From assembly GCA_958450365.1 (NCBI GenBank), contig CAUEEP010000755.1:558001-622000 (forward strand): DNA of 64,000 bases, read 5' to 3'. Under the pieces are notes generated by a model that saw only the letters and a list, made by a program, of their open reading frames with translations, was not told where the DNA came from and did not search any database. Positions 41,245-52,863 of this stretch are shown here, in pieces. The DNA is from Mesorhabditis belari. Its lineage: Eukaryota > Nematoda > Chromadorea > Rhabditida > Rhabditidae. Both the position numbers and the translations under genes were made by a program. Every line of letters begins with the position of its first letter. The first letter of the stretch is position 1.

Positions 41245-41413
41245 TTGCGTCAAATTTTTTTGCGCAACTCACCATAACTTTCTTCTAAGTGAGTCAACCT
41301 TTATGACTTTAGTGTCATTTTGTAGATGTGCAACATGCAACAAAATGACATCAAAATCATAAAGATTAGCCCATTTCTAAGTTGTGGCGAGTTGCGCAAA
41401 AAATTTGACGCAA
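41245..41413. repeat. Hairpin element, 169 bp
   Basis: TTGCGTCAAATTTTTTTGCG and the following GCAACTCACCATAACTT return as an inverted copy ending GCGCAAAAAATTTGACGCAA. Same family as the cluster at 3712-4262. It lies just upstream of app-1. Confidence 0.85.
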
Positions 41414-41549
41414 AGTAGCCACCCCCACACCATTGAGCTCTTTAGTTGAATGGCTCGTATGGAAACCTTTAAGCTTTTACTCCATTATTGTCTAGGCGAT
41501 TCTCTTTTAAATTTCTTTGGCTTAGATTTTTGTAAATGTTTGGTTTTAG

Positions 41550-43915
41550 ATGGCGTCTCATCTTTCCCTACTGCGCGCGTGCTTCAAGGACGAAACTCTC
41601 ATCGGCGGCCCTCCAATCCAGATAAATTTTATCTTTCCATATAGAGGAGTTAGAAGCTAGGGATTAGTTCAGCTGTAAGCTAAAGAGCTGCTAAAGTTTG
41701 CGGTTTAAGCCATTAACAGAATATTATGTGTTTAGCTATGTATTATGTGTTTGTGACCGTGTTTAGCTCAAAGATGAAGTCAAATTGTTGAAACTAAGTT
41801 GGTGCTACATATTCAACCTTGTAAGCGCTAAGCTCATAAGTATTCAGCTAAAAGTGCAACGCGGTTTTAAAGCATACACGAATTTATTTGAACGTGACAT
41901 TAAAGTTTCCAACGATATTAAAGCTATTTGTTTAGGCCTATCTCCTCCCGTCGACTGACGCCCACCAAAACGAATACCTCGCACCCTCCGACTTTCGCGT
42001 TCGCTTCCTGTCCAACTTCACCGGATCAAACGCATACGTGGTGGTGACTGAAGACAAAGCCCTCCTCTGGACAGACGGCCGCTACTTTACGCAAGCCGAG
42101 AAGCAACTCAGCAACGAATGGACGCTAATGAAGCAAGGACTTCCCGAGTCAGTGAAGCCGGAGGATTGGCTGGTAGATAATTTCAATGCCGGTGCGAGGA
42201 TCGGATTCGACCCGTCTCTTCATCGATTCGAGCAAGCCAAGGTTATGCTGGAGACGTTTCAACAGAATCGAATCACCGCCGTGGCCATCGAAACAAATCT
42301 CGTTGATGGGTTTTGGACTGACCGACCAGCAGCTTCGACACGGATGGTGATTGCTTTGAATGAAACCCAACATGGACGGCCAATCGGTGTCAAAGTTCGA
42401 GAGATCCGGGAGACGCTCATCAAGAAGAAAGCAGACGCGATCATCTTCTCGGCACTCGATGATATCATGTGGTTGATGAACATTCGAGGATTTGACATCC
42501 CCTACAATCCTTTGGCTTTCTCCATCGCCTTTGTGACCAATTCAGAGTTGCATCTCTTCATCGATCCGACCAAAATTGACAAACAAGTCGCTGATCATCT
42601 CAACCTGGGTCTTGTAACGGTTCATTCGTATGATTCGGCTAATCAATTCCTGCAAGCTTGGCACGAGAAGAACAAGTCGCTTCAAGGGTACAAAGTCTTC
42701 GTACCAAACTCAACAAACTACTCTCTTGCATCGATCTTTGGAAAAGAAAATCTGCTCGTCGCGATGTCGCCAATTCAAATGATGAAGGCGGTGAAGAACT
42801 CGGTAGAAATGGCCGGAATGCGAGCTTCGCACATTCGGGACTCGGCTGCCCTCATCGAATTTCTTCATTGGCTTGAAGTTGAAGTCGAGGCTGGACACGA
42901 TGTTGATGAAATTAGCGCTGCTGAAAAGGTCCGTCACTTCCGCGCTCAGCAACCCGGTTTTGTCGATTTGAGCTTTTCGACGATTTCGGCTTCTGGTGAA
43001 CACGCCGCTTTGCCCCACTACAAATACGATGCGGAGACTGGAAAGGCGAAAATTGTCAAAGGTGGGGTTTACCTCGTGGATTCGGGCGGCCAATATCATG
43101 ATGGAACGACCGATGTGACGAGAACTGTTGTGATTGGACAGGGTGACGATCAGTTTTCTTTCCACAACACTTTGGTTCTGCGCGGACACATTGAGAATGC
43201 GATGGCGAAGTTTCCAAAAGGAATCCAAGGAGTGCGATTGGATACCTTGTCGAGACAAGCTCTTTGGGAGCAAGGTTTGGACTTCGGACATGGAACTGGT
43301 CACGGCGTTGGGCATTTTCTCAGTGTACATGAGGGGCCATGCGGAATCAGCTACAGGTAGAATTTTGAAAAGAGTTAAATAAGATCGTAAACCTAAAGTC
43401 TACTCTTATAACTCTAGGAAGTGATTTACTTGTTATCTAAATTAAATTAACCTTTATGCCTATATCATTTGATTTTCAGAGTCTCAGCCGGCGATGAGGG
43501 ACTCCAAGCTGGTATGGTGTTGACGATCGAACCCGGTTACTATCTGCCGGGAAAGTACGGCATCCGAATCGAAAATTGCTACGAGTTGGTCGAAGACGCG
43601 GAACATTCAGCGTTTCTTCGTTTCAAAGAGTTGACGTTAGTTCCAATTCAGGTACTGTTTATTTATTTGATTTTTGGCATAAAGTGTTAATGATTTAAAA
43701 TTTTTATTTTTAGTTAACGCTCATCAAGAAGAATTTGCTCGAGAAGAAACATGTCGCTTGGCTGAACGAATATCACGCGACGGTGCTGAGAGTTGTCGGC
43801 AAGTATCTGCTCAAGACCGGGAAGGAAGCCGTGTATTTATGGTTGGAGAAACAGTGCGTTCAGCTTGATGAGCAGAGCTACGACTTGTGGTTAACGTGTG
43901 TATGAATTTCTCTTT
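41550..43915 (+). CDS. app-1: Xaa-Pro aminopeptidase (aminopeptidase P, XPNPEP1/APP-1)
   Basis: A cytosolic M24B metallopeptidase that removes an N-terminal residue preceding proline. Exons: 41550-about 41652, 41936-43356, 43480-43651, 43714-43915. The main exon starts [15 protein letters not shown] and carries [15 protein letters not shown] and [16 protein letters not shown] from the N-terminal creatinase-like domain. Metal ligands of the pita-bread domain are all visible: [17 protein letters not shown] (two Asp), [18 protein letters not shown] (His), [10 protein letters not shown] (Glu) and [11 protein letters not shown] (Glu). The protein should be catalytically competent. Exon 1 ([15 protein letters not shown]...) begins after TTTTAG, a likely trans-splice site. 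Its donor (GGA|GTTAGA) fits by phase, but the junction is the least certain point. The C-terminal exons match the family domain after the catalytic core. Confidence 0.95.
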
Positions 43916-44098
43916 CGGATTGTAATTTTTGGCGAAATCATTTTTCCTAAATAAAGACTATGAATAAAGTGGCGCACATAAACAATAAAATTTGGGACAA
44001 TTTGAGTGAAGAGATGTGGTCGAAACACAACGTTTAACGTTTATTCGAGTCAATCAAAAAGTGGTCCGTAGTTTTTTTCCGTAATAGTAGCATCGTCA

Positions 44099-46754
44099 TT
44101 AAGCGAAGAACTCTTCGGGCATTCCGAATTTCGTCTTTCCACGCACGTTTGTGATTGCCTTAGCAAAGTATAAGTGAATTAACAAACTAACTAGTAAACC
44201 TTTTCAAAGTCATCCTTGCACACCATTTTGCGTTGTTGTCGAAGTGCTAGCATGCCAGCCTCGGTACAAATTGCCTAAAAATAAATGGTTATGAACTTTC
44301 GGTCAAGAAAAACACGAACAAATGATGACTTTATTAACACCAAAGCAATTAACCTTAATGTCGGCCCCGGAGAGCTCCCTTTCTCGCGCGAGAATCTCCT
44401 CTAATTTCACGTCCTTGTGCAGATGCATCGCGCCGGCATGAATCTTGAAAATCATCAGTCGGGTCTTCTCGTCCGGCTTCGCGAACTCGATTTTACTAAA
44501 AAAAATCCAATGAATACAGTCAAGAGTGAAACTGATACCGATCGATGCGCCCAGGTCGAATTAGCGCCGGATCCAGTGACTCAATTCGATTCGTTGCCAT
44601 GATGATCTACAAGGAAATATACTGGTGAAAATAATTTAACATTTACCTTAACGTCTCCCCGATTATCAAAGCCATCGAGTTGATTGAGCAGCTCCAATAA
44701 AGTTCGTTGCACTTCTTGTTCACCACGAGATGATGTGTCAAAGCTAAACAGAAGTTCTTCAAGACAAAGCTGAAGCGGTGCACCGTTTTGTTCCAACTGC
44801 ATCAATTTCATCCAGAAAGATGATCGACGGCGCCGATTCTTTGGCCACTTTGAAGAGATCTCTGAATGAAAGCATAGAACAACTCATAACGTTATACTTT
44901 ACCTGACTAGCTTTGCGCCTTGCCCGGATTCTTTTTGAATGAGTTCGGAGCCGGTTGCACGAATGAAAGTGGCACTCGTGTGATGAGCGACGGCTTTGGC
45001 CAAGAGAGTCTTTCCTAAAAAAGTGATTTTAGATTTTAGATTCCAGAATAATTATCCAAACACTAGGCTAAATAAAATCACTGACCAGTGCCCGGTTCTC
45101 CATAAAGAATGACACCTTTGGGTGCTTGGATGCCCATCTCCTCGTAGTATTCGGGGTGTGTAAGCGGCAGCTCGACCGACTCCTTGATTTCTTGAATCTG
45201 CTCTTCGCAACCACCAATATCCTAAAGCAAAACAATTGTAATAAAATCTTGAAAAAGGTTTAAATCATCATCAAACTCAAAACTTGACACTTACATCATA
45301 CGTCTCCGGTGGAGCCTTCTCAATCTTGTGCCCCATAATGCTGGTGTTCAATTTTTCATCGATCACCCCAACCACGGCTACAGGCACGTTCTAAATGAAT
45401 CGTTTATAAAAAGATGAATTGAATAAAACCTTGAACGTTCCTCCAGCTTTTGCAAGCACCAACGCATTTAGACGCAACAAATCCTAAAATAAACAAAACA
45501 TTAAGAAACTGGGGAAATTGAAACCTTGTCAACGATGGAGAGAATCGGCACGTACCACTCACGCTTGCTGCCCTCTACTTGCACAACAGCGTGCTAAAAT
45601 AATAAAAAGTCATTTATTAACTAGATTTCAAGGAAATTCAGTACTAAGTATTCAGTACAGACTGAGTACTAATTCTTGCACCGTTCATTTCATTATCTAA
45701 ATGAACGAGTCTCAAACTACCAAATAACAAACGGTTTCTTTTATTATAAATATTTATCGTTTACTTTTTGTCATTTTTAAACAATTTTTAGTATTTTAGA
45801 ATAACCTGGGAGAACCAAAACTGATATTTTTAAAAATTATTGAAAGATGAGCACATAAAGAAAATCGCTAAATGGATTATTCCGAAATTTTGGTTGTAGA
45901 CCTAACTTTTTGTGCGCTATCTCTTTTATTTTACCATCCCAAATAGCATCATCCGACCTTATCGTTTTTAAACACTCGGCTTTTTGCTAATGAAAAACCT
46001 TCAAAACAAAGTTTTTCAGAAACTTTCAAGTCATTTGCAAGAGAAATGATTGAGCCATCTAATGAAAAAACCGTATTTTATTTGGTAGCTTGAGACTTAT
46101 TCAATTAGAAAATGAATTTGAGTAAAAGACTTAGTACTCAATCCAATACAATACCTAGATCTAGATACCCCTAACAAAACCAAACCTTTTCATCAAGAAA
46201 CATCTCGTGAATCCGCGCGAGTACATTCGGCGCTCCCCGAAGGCTGTTCACTGTTTTGCGTTCCGATTTCTTTACCGCCTTGAGTGGTCGTTGAGCATCC
46301 CTTTGTCTAAAAGAAAAGGAATTTCAAATAAAGAAAAACTATCATACTTGATGTACTCTTGTTCGAGGAGAAGCCAATCGTGGATTCGGTACTGTTTGAG
46401 GACTCGCAACTTGCATTGGCGCTTTGGGATCACTAAAGAAATAAATTAGAATGGTAAGACAAAACTTGGAAATGGTAAAACCGTAAAGAATTTTTAAAAA
46501 AACTCACCAGTTGGCATTTTGTTGATGTGGTCGAGACTTCGGACAGGTTTCTTGTTGGCTACTTTTTGCGGCGCGGGCACCGGCTTCTCACGCATTACTC
46601 CTAAATGATAAAATGTTTAAAACAAGGAAATAAAGCTACAGAAAACCCCGCTTTTCAGTAAAACAACTCAAAATTTCACAACTTAATCGCAATCGCAAAA
46701 GCTAAACAAACAACAAACAGCAAAATCGAACATCGAACCTGGTTTATTTCCCAT
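44099..46754 (-). CDS. Divergent paralogue of 26S proteasome ATPase Rpt2 (PSMC1-like)
   Basis: An AAA ATPase of the Rpt2 type in about 14 exons. The N-terminus MGNKPG keeps the glycine-2 myristoylation context. Then [20 protein letters not shown] (coiled coil), the OB region ([19 protein letters not shown]), and [14 protein letters not shown]. The ATPase core has [20 protein letters not shown], Walker [54 protein letters not shown] and [18 protein letters not shown]. Odd points: Walker A reads GEPGTGKT instead of GPPGTGKT; the pore-loop region reads [12 protein letters not shown] where family members have an aromatic residue (K-Y-x-G); and the C-terminus ends EFFA, without the HbYX-type tail. 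These suggest a lineage-specific copy with changed function, not the housekeeping Rpt2. A 40-nt intron after GTKR is needed to keep the frame. One intron holds a MITE. Confidence 0.88.
45700..46110. mobile_element. MITE-like inverted-repeat element in the Rpt2-like gene
   Basis: GAGTCTCAAACTACCAAATA with CGGTTT at the left matches, inverted, AAACCG with TATTTGGTAGCTTGAGACTT at the right (about 27 of 31 bases). It lies in an intron and has no coding capacity. Confidence 0.7.
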
Positions 46755-47223
46755 TGTCGAGTGTTGATTAGTGTTGAATGAAGAGAGCGAATTCCAGTCG
46801 ATGAGACGAGTTGAATGTGAAATTCCATAGCATACAGCGTGTTTTATTTGACTGATAAATGGTAATTTCGCGGAAACGCGACACTTTCGCGACAGTTATG
46901 CAAATTTTCTTTGATTTCTTTTGTTTCAAGTTCATCATTTTCTTTGGCTCCTAATGTTTGTTTTGTAATTTTATTTGTGCACTTGAATTTTACAACTGAA
47001 TAGGATTTCTTGCTCATTTGTTTTTCTCTGCTTTCTTGCTAATTTCAGCCTCGTCTTTCTCTTCCTCCAAGAACGTCCTTGAACTCGTTCCCCTTTTCCT
47101 CGAGAAGGGTCACTTCATAAAACTACTTTGTTTCCCTCCTAAACAAAAGTCGTTCGTTTCTCAACATTCCGAGTGTAAATTCTGCAACATTACCCATTTT
47201 TTTGATGAATTTTGTTTTCTTCG

Positions 47224-49542
47224 ATGTACAAAAGAAAGAAACTCATTCTAATAATATTCTGTGTTTTTGCTACGATTTCCCTAATCGTTTTTCTTCGTAA
47301 AGGTGAGTTTTCTGTAGCTTTTAATCTTCTTAAAATCTTTTAGAACAGTAAATGGACACATTTTAGACTGGATTACGGATGGGCAATTAACAGAAGTCAG
47401 GCAGAATGAAAAGGTGGGAATCTTTTATGTTATCGGAAACTTTTCAATGGGAAACTATCAATGTGTATCTGTTACGTCTGATCTAGACTGATTCTAGATC
47501 GGACGTGCAATCTAGAGTGAAGTGCGGTCAAACGTCCGATCTAGAATCAAGCTGACCACTCTAAATCTAAGTCTGGATCGAACGTCTGATTTAGAGTGAT
47601 CGGCTTGATTCTAGGTCGGACGTTTGACCTCACTTCACTCTAGATTGGACGTCCGATCTAGAATCAGTCTAGATAGGACGTAACATATCTAACATACCTG
47701 TCAAATAGTATTATAAATCTATCGGCCAAATTCACAGGTGATCGGCAGGAGTGATCGGCTCTCCTCGATAGCCATCGTGGTTGTGATCGCCAATCGAGCC
47801 CATATCAAACGCAAATACGAGACGGCACAGAAATCTTTGCAATGCTACTGTGAATCGCGAGGATTACCCTACTATTTGATTGTGCGAGATGAGTGGGAAA
47901 TAGAGAACGCCTCAAGAAACACATCTTGTTTGATGGGTGATGTTAGTCTAAGTTTTTTTCAAATCTTTCAACTATAAGCACTTTTTTCTTTTTAAATAAC
48001 TGTAAACTATAATAAATATATAGCTAAAACTTTAGTTTATGTATCAAAGACACTGCATCTTAGTGGATCTCATGAAAAAGAGCCGCCACGAATGGTTTCT
48101 GATGATCGACGCGGATATGGGTATGTTTTAGTGGATTTATAGTCTATTATTAAGATCAAAGAGATGCTTTACTTTCTGTTTTTAGGTGTCATCAATCCCA
48201 ATCAATCATTTTACAACTTCCTCCCAAAACTCAACGACAAAGAGCTATTTGCGGTGTTTTCCGATCGTGATTACTCTTCAGAGATCATGGCCGGCACCTA
48301 CCTTGCCAGGTTTCTTTAAATTTTCTTCTTTAAAAGGATCTTTTTTAGAAATAACGAAAAAGGGAAAGATTTTCTTATGTCATGGGCTCGAAGCTGGAAT
48401 CGCTATATGGGAGGGGAAAACCTTGACAACGGAGCTTTACCAGTGAGCTTTTCATTTTTAATAAGACTTTATCTCTTTTATACCTACGAATTTAGAACAT
48501 AAACATGGAAGAATCTTTTGAAAAGGAAAAATTCATGTTTAGGTTCTTGTCTCGTAATCGAACAGCTGTTTAGGTGATGATTCTGAGAAAGTACCTGCCC
48601 CATCTCGAGGCTGAAACATCAAAATGCGAACTCTGGTGGAAAGCGAGTCGTAGGTGGGGTTTTTTTATAACAATAACTATTTTCTTCTAAATAAATTCCC
48701 AAGTTTTAAGGCACTGGTGTCGTTATCTATTGTATGTGATTTGCACAAGGATTCTCATTGACAATCATCCAATCGCTGGGCTAAAGGTGAGTAAATCTCA
48801 TAATACCTGAAAACTAGTTATCCGAATCAAACGCCAAAACTAAATGAAGCTTAACAGTAGTTGTTTGAACTATAAAACAAATTACAATTTAAGTTTCTCC
48901 CAAAAACTCGCTCCTATTACCGAGATGGATGGCTGACGGGTGGAAAATTCAGTTCAGAGGATTTTCTGCTTCATGGATGGAAGGAACCGTTGAGTTTCTT
49001 TTTTTTGCTTTAATACAAACATTTTGTGTTTTAGATGTAAATGATAATAAAAGTCGAACAAAACAACAATGCCTTCCAGAATCAAAGACAAACGGACAAT
49101 CTTCATGGGTTGGATGAACGCTTTCTCAGAAGAGGCCTTCAACGACATGAAGTTCGCTCTAGCTTTTCTAATTAAATAGTATTTTGTGTTTTACAAGGCT
49201 TTGATTAATTATCTAATTTTTATGTCTAATATCTATCTATCAGATTTTTTTTGTGTTTAGCTTATGTAAATCTCGAGAGCAGGCTCATCAACTCTGGCGT
49301 TACAAGATGGGATTTCAGTGGAGTGTCGAAGAAAATCGACGGTTAGTGAGCTTACCAATAATGGCTTTGGCTCTAGGAAAGCATTTTTGTTTAATGAGAT
49401 TTTATTGGTTTTAAAATTTAGAGAGCTAGACGCTTGGATCGAACGATCGACTCGAGAGAGACGTCGGCTAACGGAGATCGCTCTCACTTTCAACGTGACT
49501 CAAGAGGACGGCTGCGATCGGAGTCTCTATGAATTTCAATGA
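47224..49542 (+). CDS. DUF273-like nematode glycosyltransferase
   Basis: Predicted secretory-pathway type II glycosyltransferase. Exon 1 encodes MYKRKKLILIIFCVFATISL and IVFLRK, a signal anchor. Exon 2 is joined at the acceptor AACAG near 47352. Family landmarks in order: IAIVVVIANRAHIKRKYETA and QKSLQCYCESRGLPYYLI; FMYQRHCILVDLMKKSRHEW with FLMIDADMGVINPNQSFYNF (the D-A-D metal site); LFAVFSDRDYSSEIMAGTYL; NNEKGKDFLMSWARSW; and DGWLTGGKFSSEDFLLHGWK. The last exons read QAHQLWRYKMGFQWSVEENR and a charged tail ending SLYEFQ-stop. Donor and substrate are unknown for the family. The exon at about 49050-49155 is the least certain. Intron 2 contains a long hairpin (47470-47685). Confidence 0.85.
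47470..47685. repeat. Long hairpin with ~83-bp arms
   Basis: Arms 47470-47552 and 47603-47685 are near-perfect inverted repeats (about 79 of 83 bases), with a 50-bp loop. The arms contain repeated GATCTAGA and TCGGACGT motifs. In the pre-mRNA of the glycosyltransferase gene it would form a long double-stranded stem. Confidence 0.92.
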
Positions 49543-50782
49543 AAAATCATCAAAAAAAACGATCTATAATAAGCTATTATAGCAATACTTTTGTTTGTTT
49601 TTTGCTACGGGTTTGTCTAATAAAGGCTTGTTTTTCACAAGTCACTAATCGACTCTGTCAAATTTTTTCACGCATACTGTTTTTTTCGCGTTTTTTTCTG
49701 CGTTTTTATTGTCATTCCTTACAAAACCTTGATAGTGAACGGTTTTTTTTCAGAATCCCATCCATAGTTTACTAACGAGTTTCGACTGTATTATGTGCAC
49801 TTGAATGTTACAGTTGATTGGGATTTTTATGAACATCAAAAGTTTAATAATTTCCCGTTTAAATGCCCGCTTGCTTTAAAAAAAGCAATTTGTTTTCGCA
49901 TTTTCGATCAAAAAATGGAAAACCAATAGTGAGTGGGTAAATAAAAAGCAAAAAAAAAAGTAAAACAAAAATTGAAAAAGAGGCTGTCATGACAACAATT
50001 TTTGTGATATCGTTTTCGAGAAATGTTTAAGATTTTGATTTCTTTTGATTTCAGCGTTGTTTCAAGAGATTCAAGCAGGAGTAGTGTATCTTTCACTAGG
50101 AATCCTCTCAATGCTTCGTAATCCAATGCTAAAATCGATTGTAAATCGACGAAAATCCATTGTAATTCAAGTAGCTACGGTAGACTTGATAGCTCTACTT
50201 TTAGACTTATTTTATAGTTATTTAAACCGAATAAACTCTAGGATTACTGTAGCTATGATATTTATGATTTATTGGGGCCATCTTTTAGAAAAGTAAAACG
50301 AGAAAAAGATCATAGTTTAGTCAAAAAAAAAATTGTCAAGATTATTACCGCGCTTTTATCAATTTTCTTAACTCGACCACAAAAGTACACTTGTCATTTT
50401 CTAACGATCCCATCAAATTTGTTTGTCCAATTTCATCTTCAATTTTCAAATAGCTCTTCCATTCATCAACCACTTTTTCTGACTCATTTTTATTTGTTCT
50501 TCATATTGCTTTTTTTTTTTCTTTCGTTTCTCTGTGTATTTTATTGATATAATCAATCAGGGAATTTTTGAGAGAAATTCAGCAAAAATCAGAGTAAAAA
50601 GTGGTGAAAAGAAAAAAAGGCGTGAAATTTCCCCAATTGAAATTTTCACTCTGTTTAAGAGAGAAATCGGAAAGTTGAAACTGAAAAGGCATCAAAAATT
50701 TTGTTTTCTTTAAGAGATAATCTTTGAAATCAACTTATTTGATAACTTTTTCAAAATCTTATCTAATAAATAAAGTTGTTTA
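49543..50782. other. Intergenic, no feature recognised
   Basis: AT-rich sequence between the glycosyltransferase and the first secreted-peptide gene. Short frames here (for example 50045-50296) have no ATG-plus-splice structure or recognisable motif. Confidence 0.6.
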
Positions 50783-52584
50783 ATGTCTAAAATTGCAGTA
50801 ATGTTGCTCGTCTTCTTGATATTTTTCGTCACAATCATTGCAGCTGATGACAAGGAAAAGGTGAGTGCTAAATGGTGGTTTTTGAATGGAAAATAGAGAA
50901 AATGGAGGGAAAGGCTAATACTAATGTTTTAATAGGGCTATAAAGTCTAGGAAGTAGAGCTGTTCTTTATAGAGTTATATAGAGTTATATAGAGTTCAGA
51001 GTTCTCGGGTTTATCGGATTATAGAGCCTAAATCAAAACTAGAGCTAGCTAGGCCAAAAGCCAGGTAGTAAGGGATAAAGCTCTATCCTAATAGCGATAG
51101 CAACGTGTCTAGTAGCTCATTGGTAGAGCGCTTAGCCGGTAAGATCGGTAAGAGGCGAGAGATCGCTGGTTCAAATCCCAGCGCCGACTTTGGGATTCCT
51201 AAGCACCGGCGTGACAAAACCAGGCTTCTGGCAAGCCAGGTAAGACCTTCTGGCAAGCCAGGTAAGACCTTCTGGCAAGCCAGGTAAGACCTTCTGGCAA
51301 GCCAAGTAAGTCCAATCCAGTACAAAATAAAGCCTAAATCGGGAAAATCACTTTCAAGCCAACTCTGATTGATTGTAAGTCAAAAAGTGTTCAAATCACC
51401 GACTCTAGGTAACGCCATATTGTGTGACAGCAAGCGATTGCGTGAAATTGATTGGCGCTGAATGTAATGAAGCTGGAGTGACGTGTGGATGCGAGAGTCA
51501 ATCTTGGTGTTCATTGAAAAGAGTGGGTGATGAAGAAACCATAAAAATCTGTATTTTTTTTTTCTTGTATGTGCTTAAAGATGAATTGAAAGCTGAAGAA
51601 TTAGTTTGAAACTAATCCCGGCCGAGCCGAAGACACTCCCACACTTGACACCACTTTGCACGAGCTAAAAATCCTTGTAAGGGATAAGTTTGAGATTTTT
51701 GAGTAAAGATTTCAGGAATGTGATCCGACGAAGAATGGCGGTGATTGCCCTGAGCATCTTCCATCGTGTATTGTTGAAGCGGTGAGTGGCTGAATTTGTC
51801 AGCTTTTAAACGAGTTGTTAAGCTTTAAGAGTTTCTAACTAGTCTAGAGTTGTATTGTCAATTTTAACAAGGACATTTCAAGCTTTCAAATGATGTCAAA
51901 TAGAGTTTTATTGGACTAATCAATGCTGAGAAAATTGAGAGATAATCCTCTCAAACCAGGTCGAAAATTAGTTACTGTTTAGCTACTGTTAGCTACTTGT
52001 TAGCTACTGGTTAGCTACTGTTAGTTACTGTTAGCTACTATTTAGCTACTGTTAGTTACTTTTTAGCTACTGGTTAGCTACTGTTTAGCTACTGTTCGCT
52101 ACTATTTAGCCACTGTTAGCTACTATTTAGCCACTGTTAGCTGTTAATTCCATAACTGTTTAGCTACTTTTTAGCTAATGTTAGCCACTTTAGCACGGCA
52201 CCTTCATTCTCACACTATCTGTTTACTACTTGTCTACTTTAGCAACTAGCTACTTTTTAGCTACTGTTAACTGCTGTTAACTACTGTTTAGCTACTGTTA
52301 GCAACTGTTAGCTACTGTTTAGCTACTGTTTAGCTACTGTTAACTACTGTTTAGCTACTGTTAACTACTGTTTAGCTACTGTTTAAGTAATGCAGTAGTT
52401 TAACAAGTCCAGGATTTGTAGCAGCCAAATTTTGGGTAATAATGCACAAAGTATCTTGTAAATAAAGTTGCAAAATGTTCTGTTTTCAAGCTTTACCAAA
52501 TTTTCAGGTTAAAAATTTCAGGATAAAAAGCACTATTGTGGTCGTCATTTGTCTCCAATGCCTCTATTCAGTGGTGGTGTCTAA
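50783..52584 (+). CDS. Small secreted cysteine-rich protein, copy 1
   Basis: Four exons in phase 0: 50783-50860, 51409-51522, 51716-51781, 52522-52584, giving 106 residues. Exon 1 is a signal peptide (MSKIAVMLLVFLIFFVTIIA, cleavage near A-A-D-D). The mature part has ten cysteines in the pattern YCVTASDCV, ECNEAGVTCGCESQSWCSLK, CDPTKNGGDCPEHLPSC and HYCGRHLSPM. This disulfide-rich layout is typical of secreted nematode proteins (inhibitor-like or defence-like), but I cannot assign a family; the dense spacing is not a clear EGF, ShK or TIL pattern. The next gene has the same exon layout and cysteine frame, so the two are tandem duplicates. Introns 1 and 3 contain repeats, and intron 1 also a tRNA-like relic. 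Confidence 0.8.
51106..51190 (+). tRNA. tRNA-like sequence, probably decayed
   Basis: TAGCTCATTGGTAGAGCGC is a good D-arm and GCTGGTTCAAATCCCAGC a T-arm with one extra base in the loop. The region between is too long and its anticodon stem does not pair. It lies in intron 1 of the copy-1 gene, immediately before a 22-bp tandem repeat. Confidence 0.45.
51225..51310. repeat. 22-bp tandem repeat
   Basis: About four copies of a unit containing CTTCTGGCAAGCCAGGTAAG. Each contains the near-palindrome CTGGCAAGCCAG. Confidence 0.9.
51970..52390. repeat. ~11-bp degenerate repeat GTTAGCTACT
   Basis: Some 30 irregular copies of GTTAGCTACT / GTTTAGCTACT fill intron 3 of the copy-1 gene. Confidence 0.88.
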
Positions 52585-52781
52585 GAAGTTGTTTATCTCA
52601 AAAGTTAAAGGCATATTTTCATCTAATGCTTTTCATTTTCGATATTGCATTTCTATAATGTGATTCATCAATGTTTTGTTGCAAATTTTACTTGAAATTT
52701 TTCTATTATATTGAAAAATTGAATCACAAAATAAAGCGAATTCAAAAAAAAAATGGGGAAAAAATGAAAAGTGTTGAGTGG

Positions 52782-52789
52782 TATAAAAG
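52782..52789 (+). promoter_or_regulatory. TATA box of copy-2 gene
   Basis: TATAAAAG lies 75 bp upstream of the copy-2 ATG, a fitting distance for a core promoter with a short leader. No TTTCAG acceptor lies immediately before that ATG, so conventional transcription start is plausible. Confidence 0.45.
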
Positions 52790-52863
52790 TGATATAAAAA
52801 CTCATTTGAAAAACAACTGAGTTTAGCTTTTAAACTCAAGCTATTCTTGGCTATTCCTTTGAA

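Larger units (their letters stand above)
38184..41549. other. Repeat- and relic-rich gap
   Basis: Apart from the app-1 fragment, the FLYWCH/MULE remnant and a hairpin, nothing coding was recognised. A few minus-strand exon-like pieces at about 40620-40850 may belong to the MULE remnant. Confidence 0.5.

Noticed and set aside
41600..41660. AT-AC (U12-type) intron in app-1 after CCAATCCAG|ATAAAT
   Set aside because: A GT donor a little downstream (GGA|GTTAGA) gives a phase-compatible join, and nematodes are reported to lack the minor spliceosome.
42710..43330. 206-codon minus-strand frame
   Set aside because: Shadow of the app-1 coding exon, whose plus-strand frame has all catalytic motifs.
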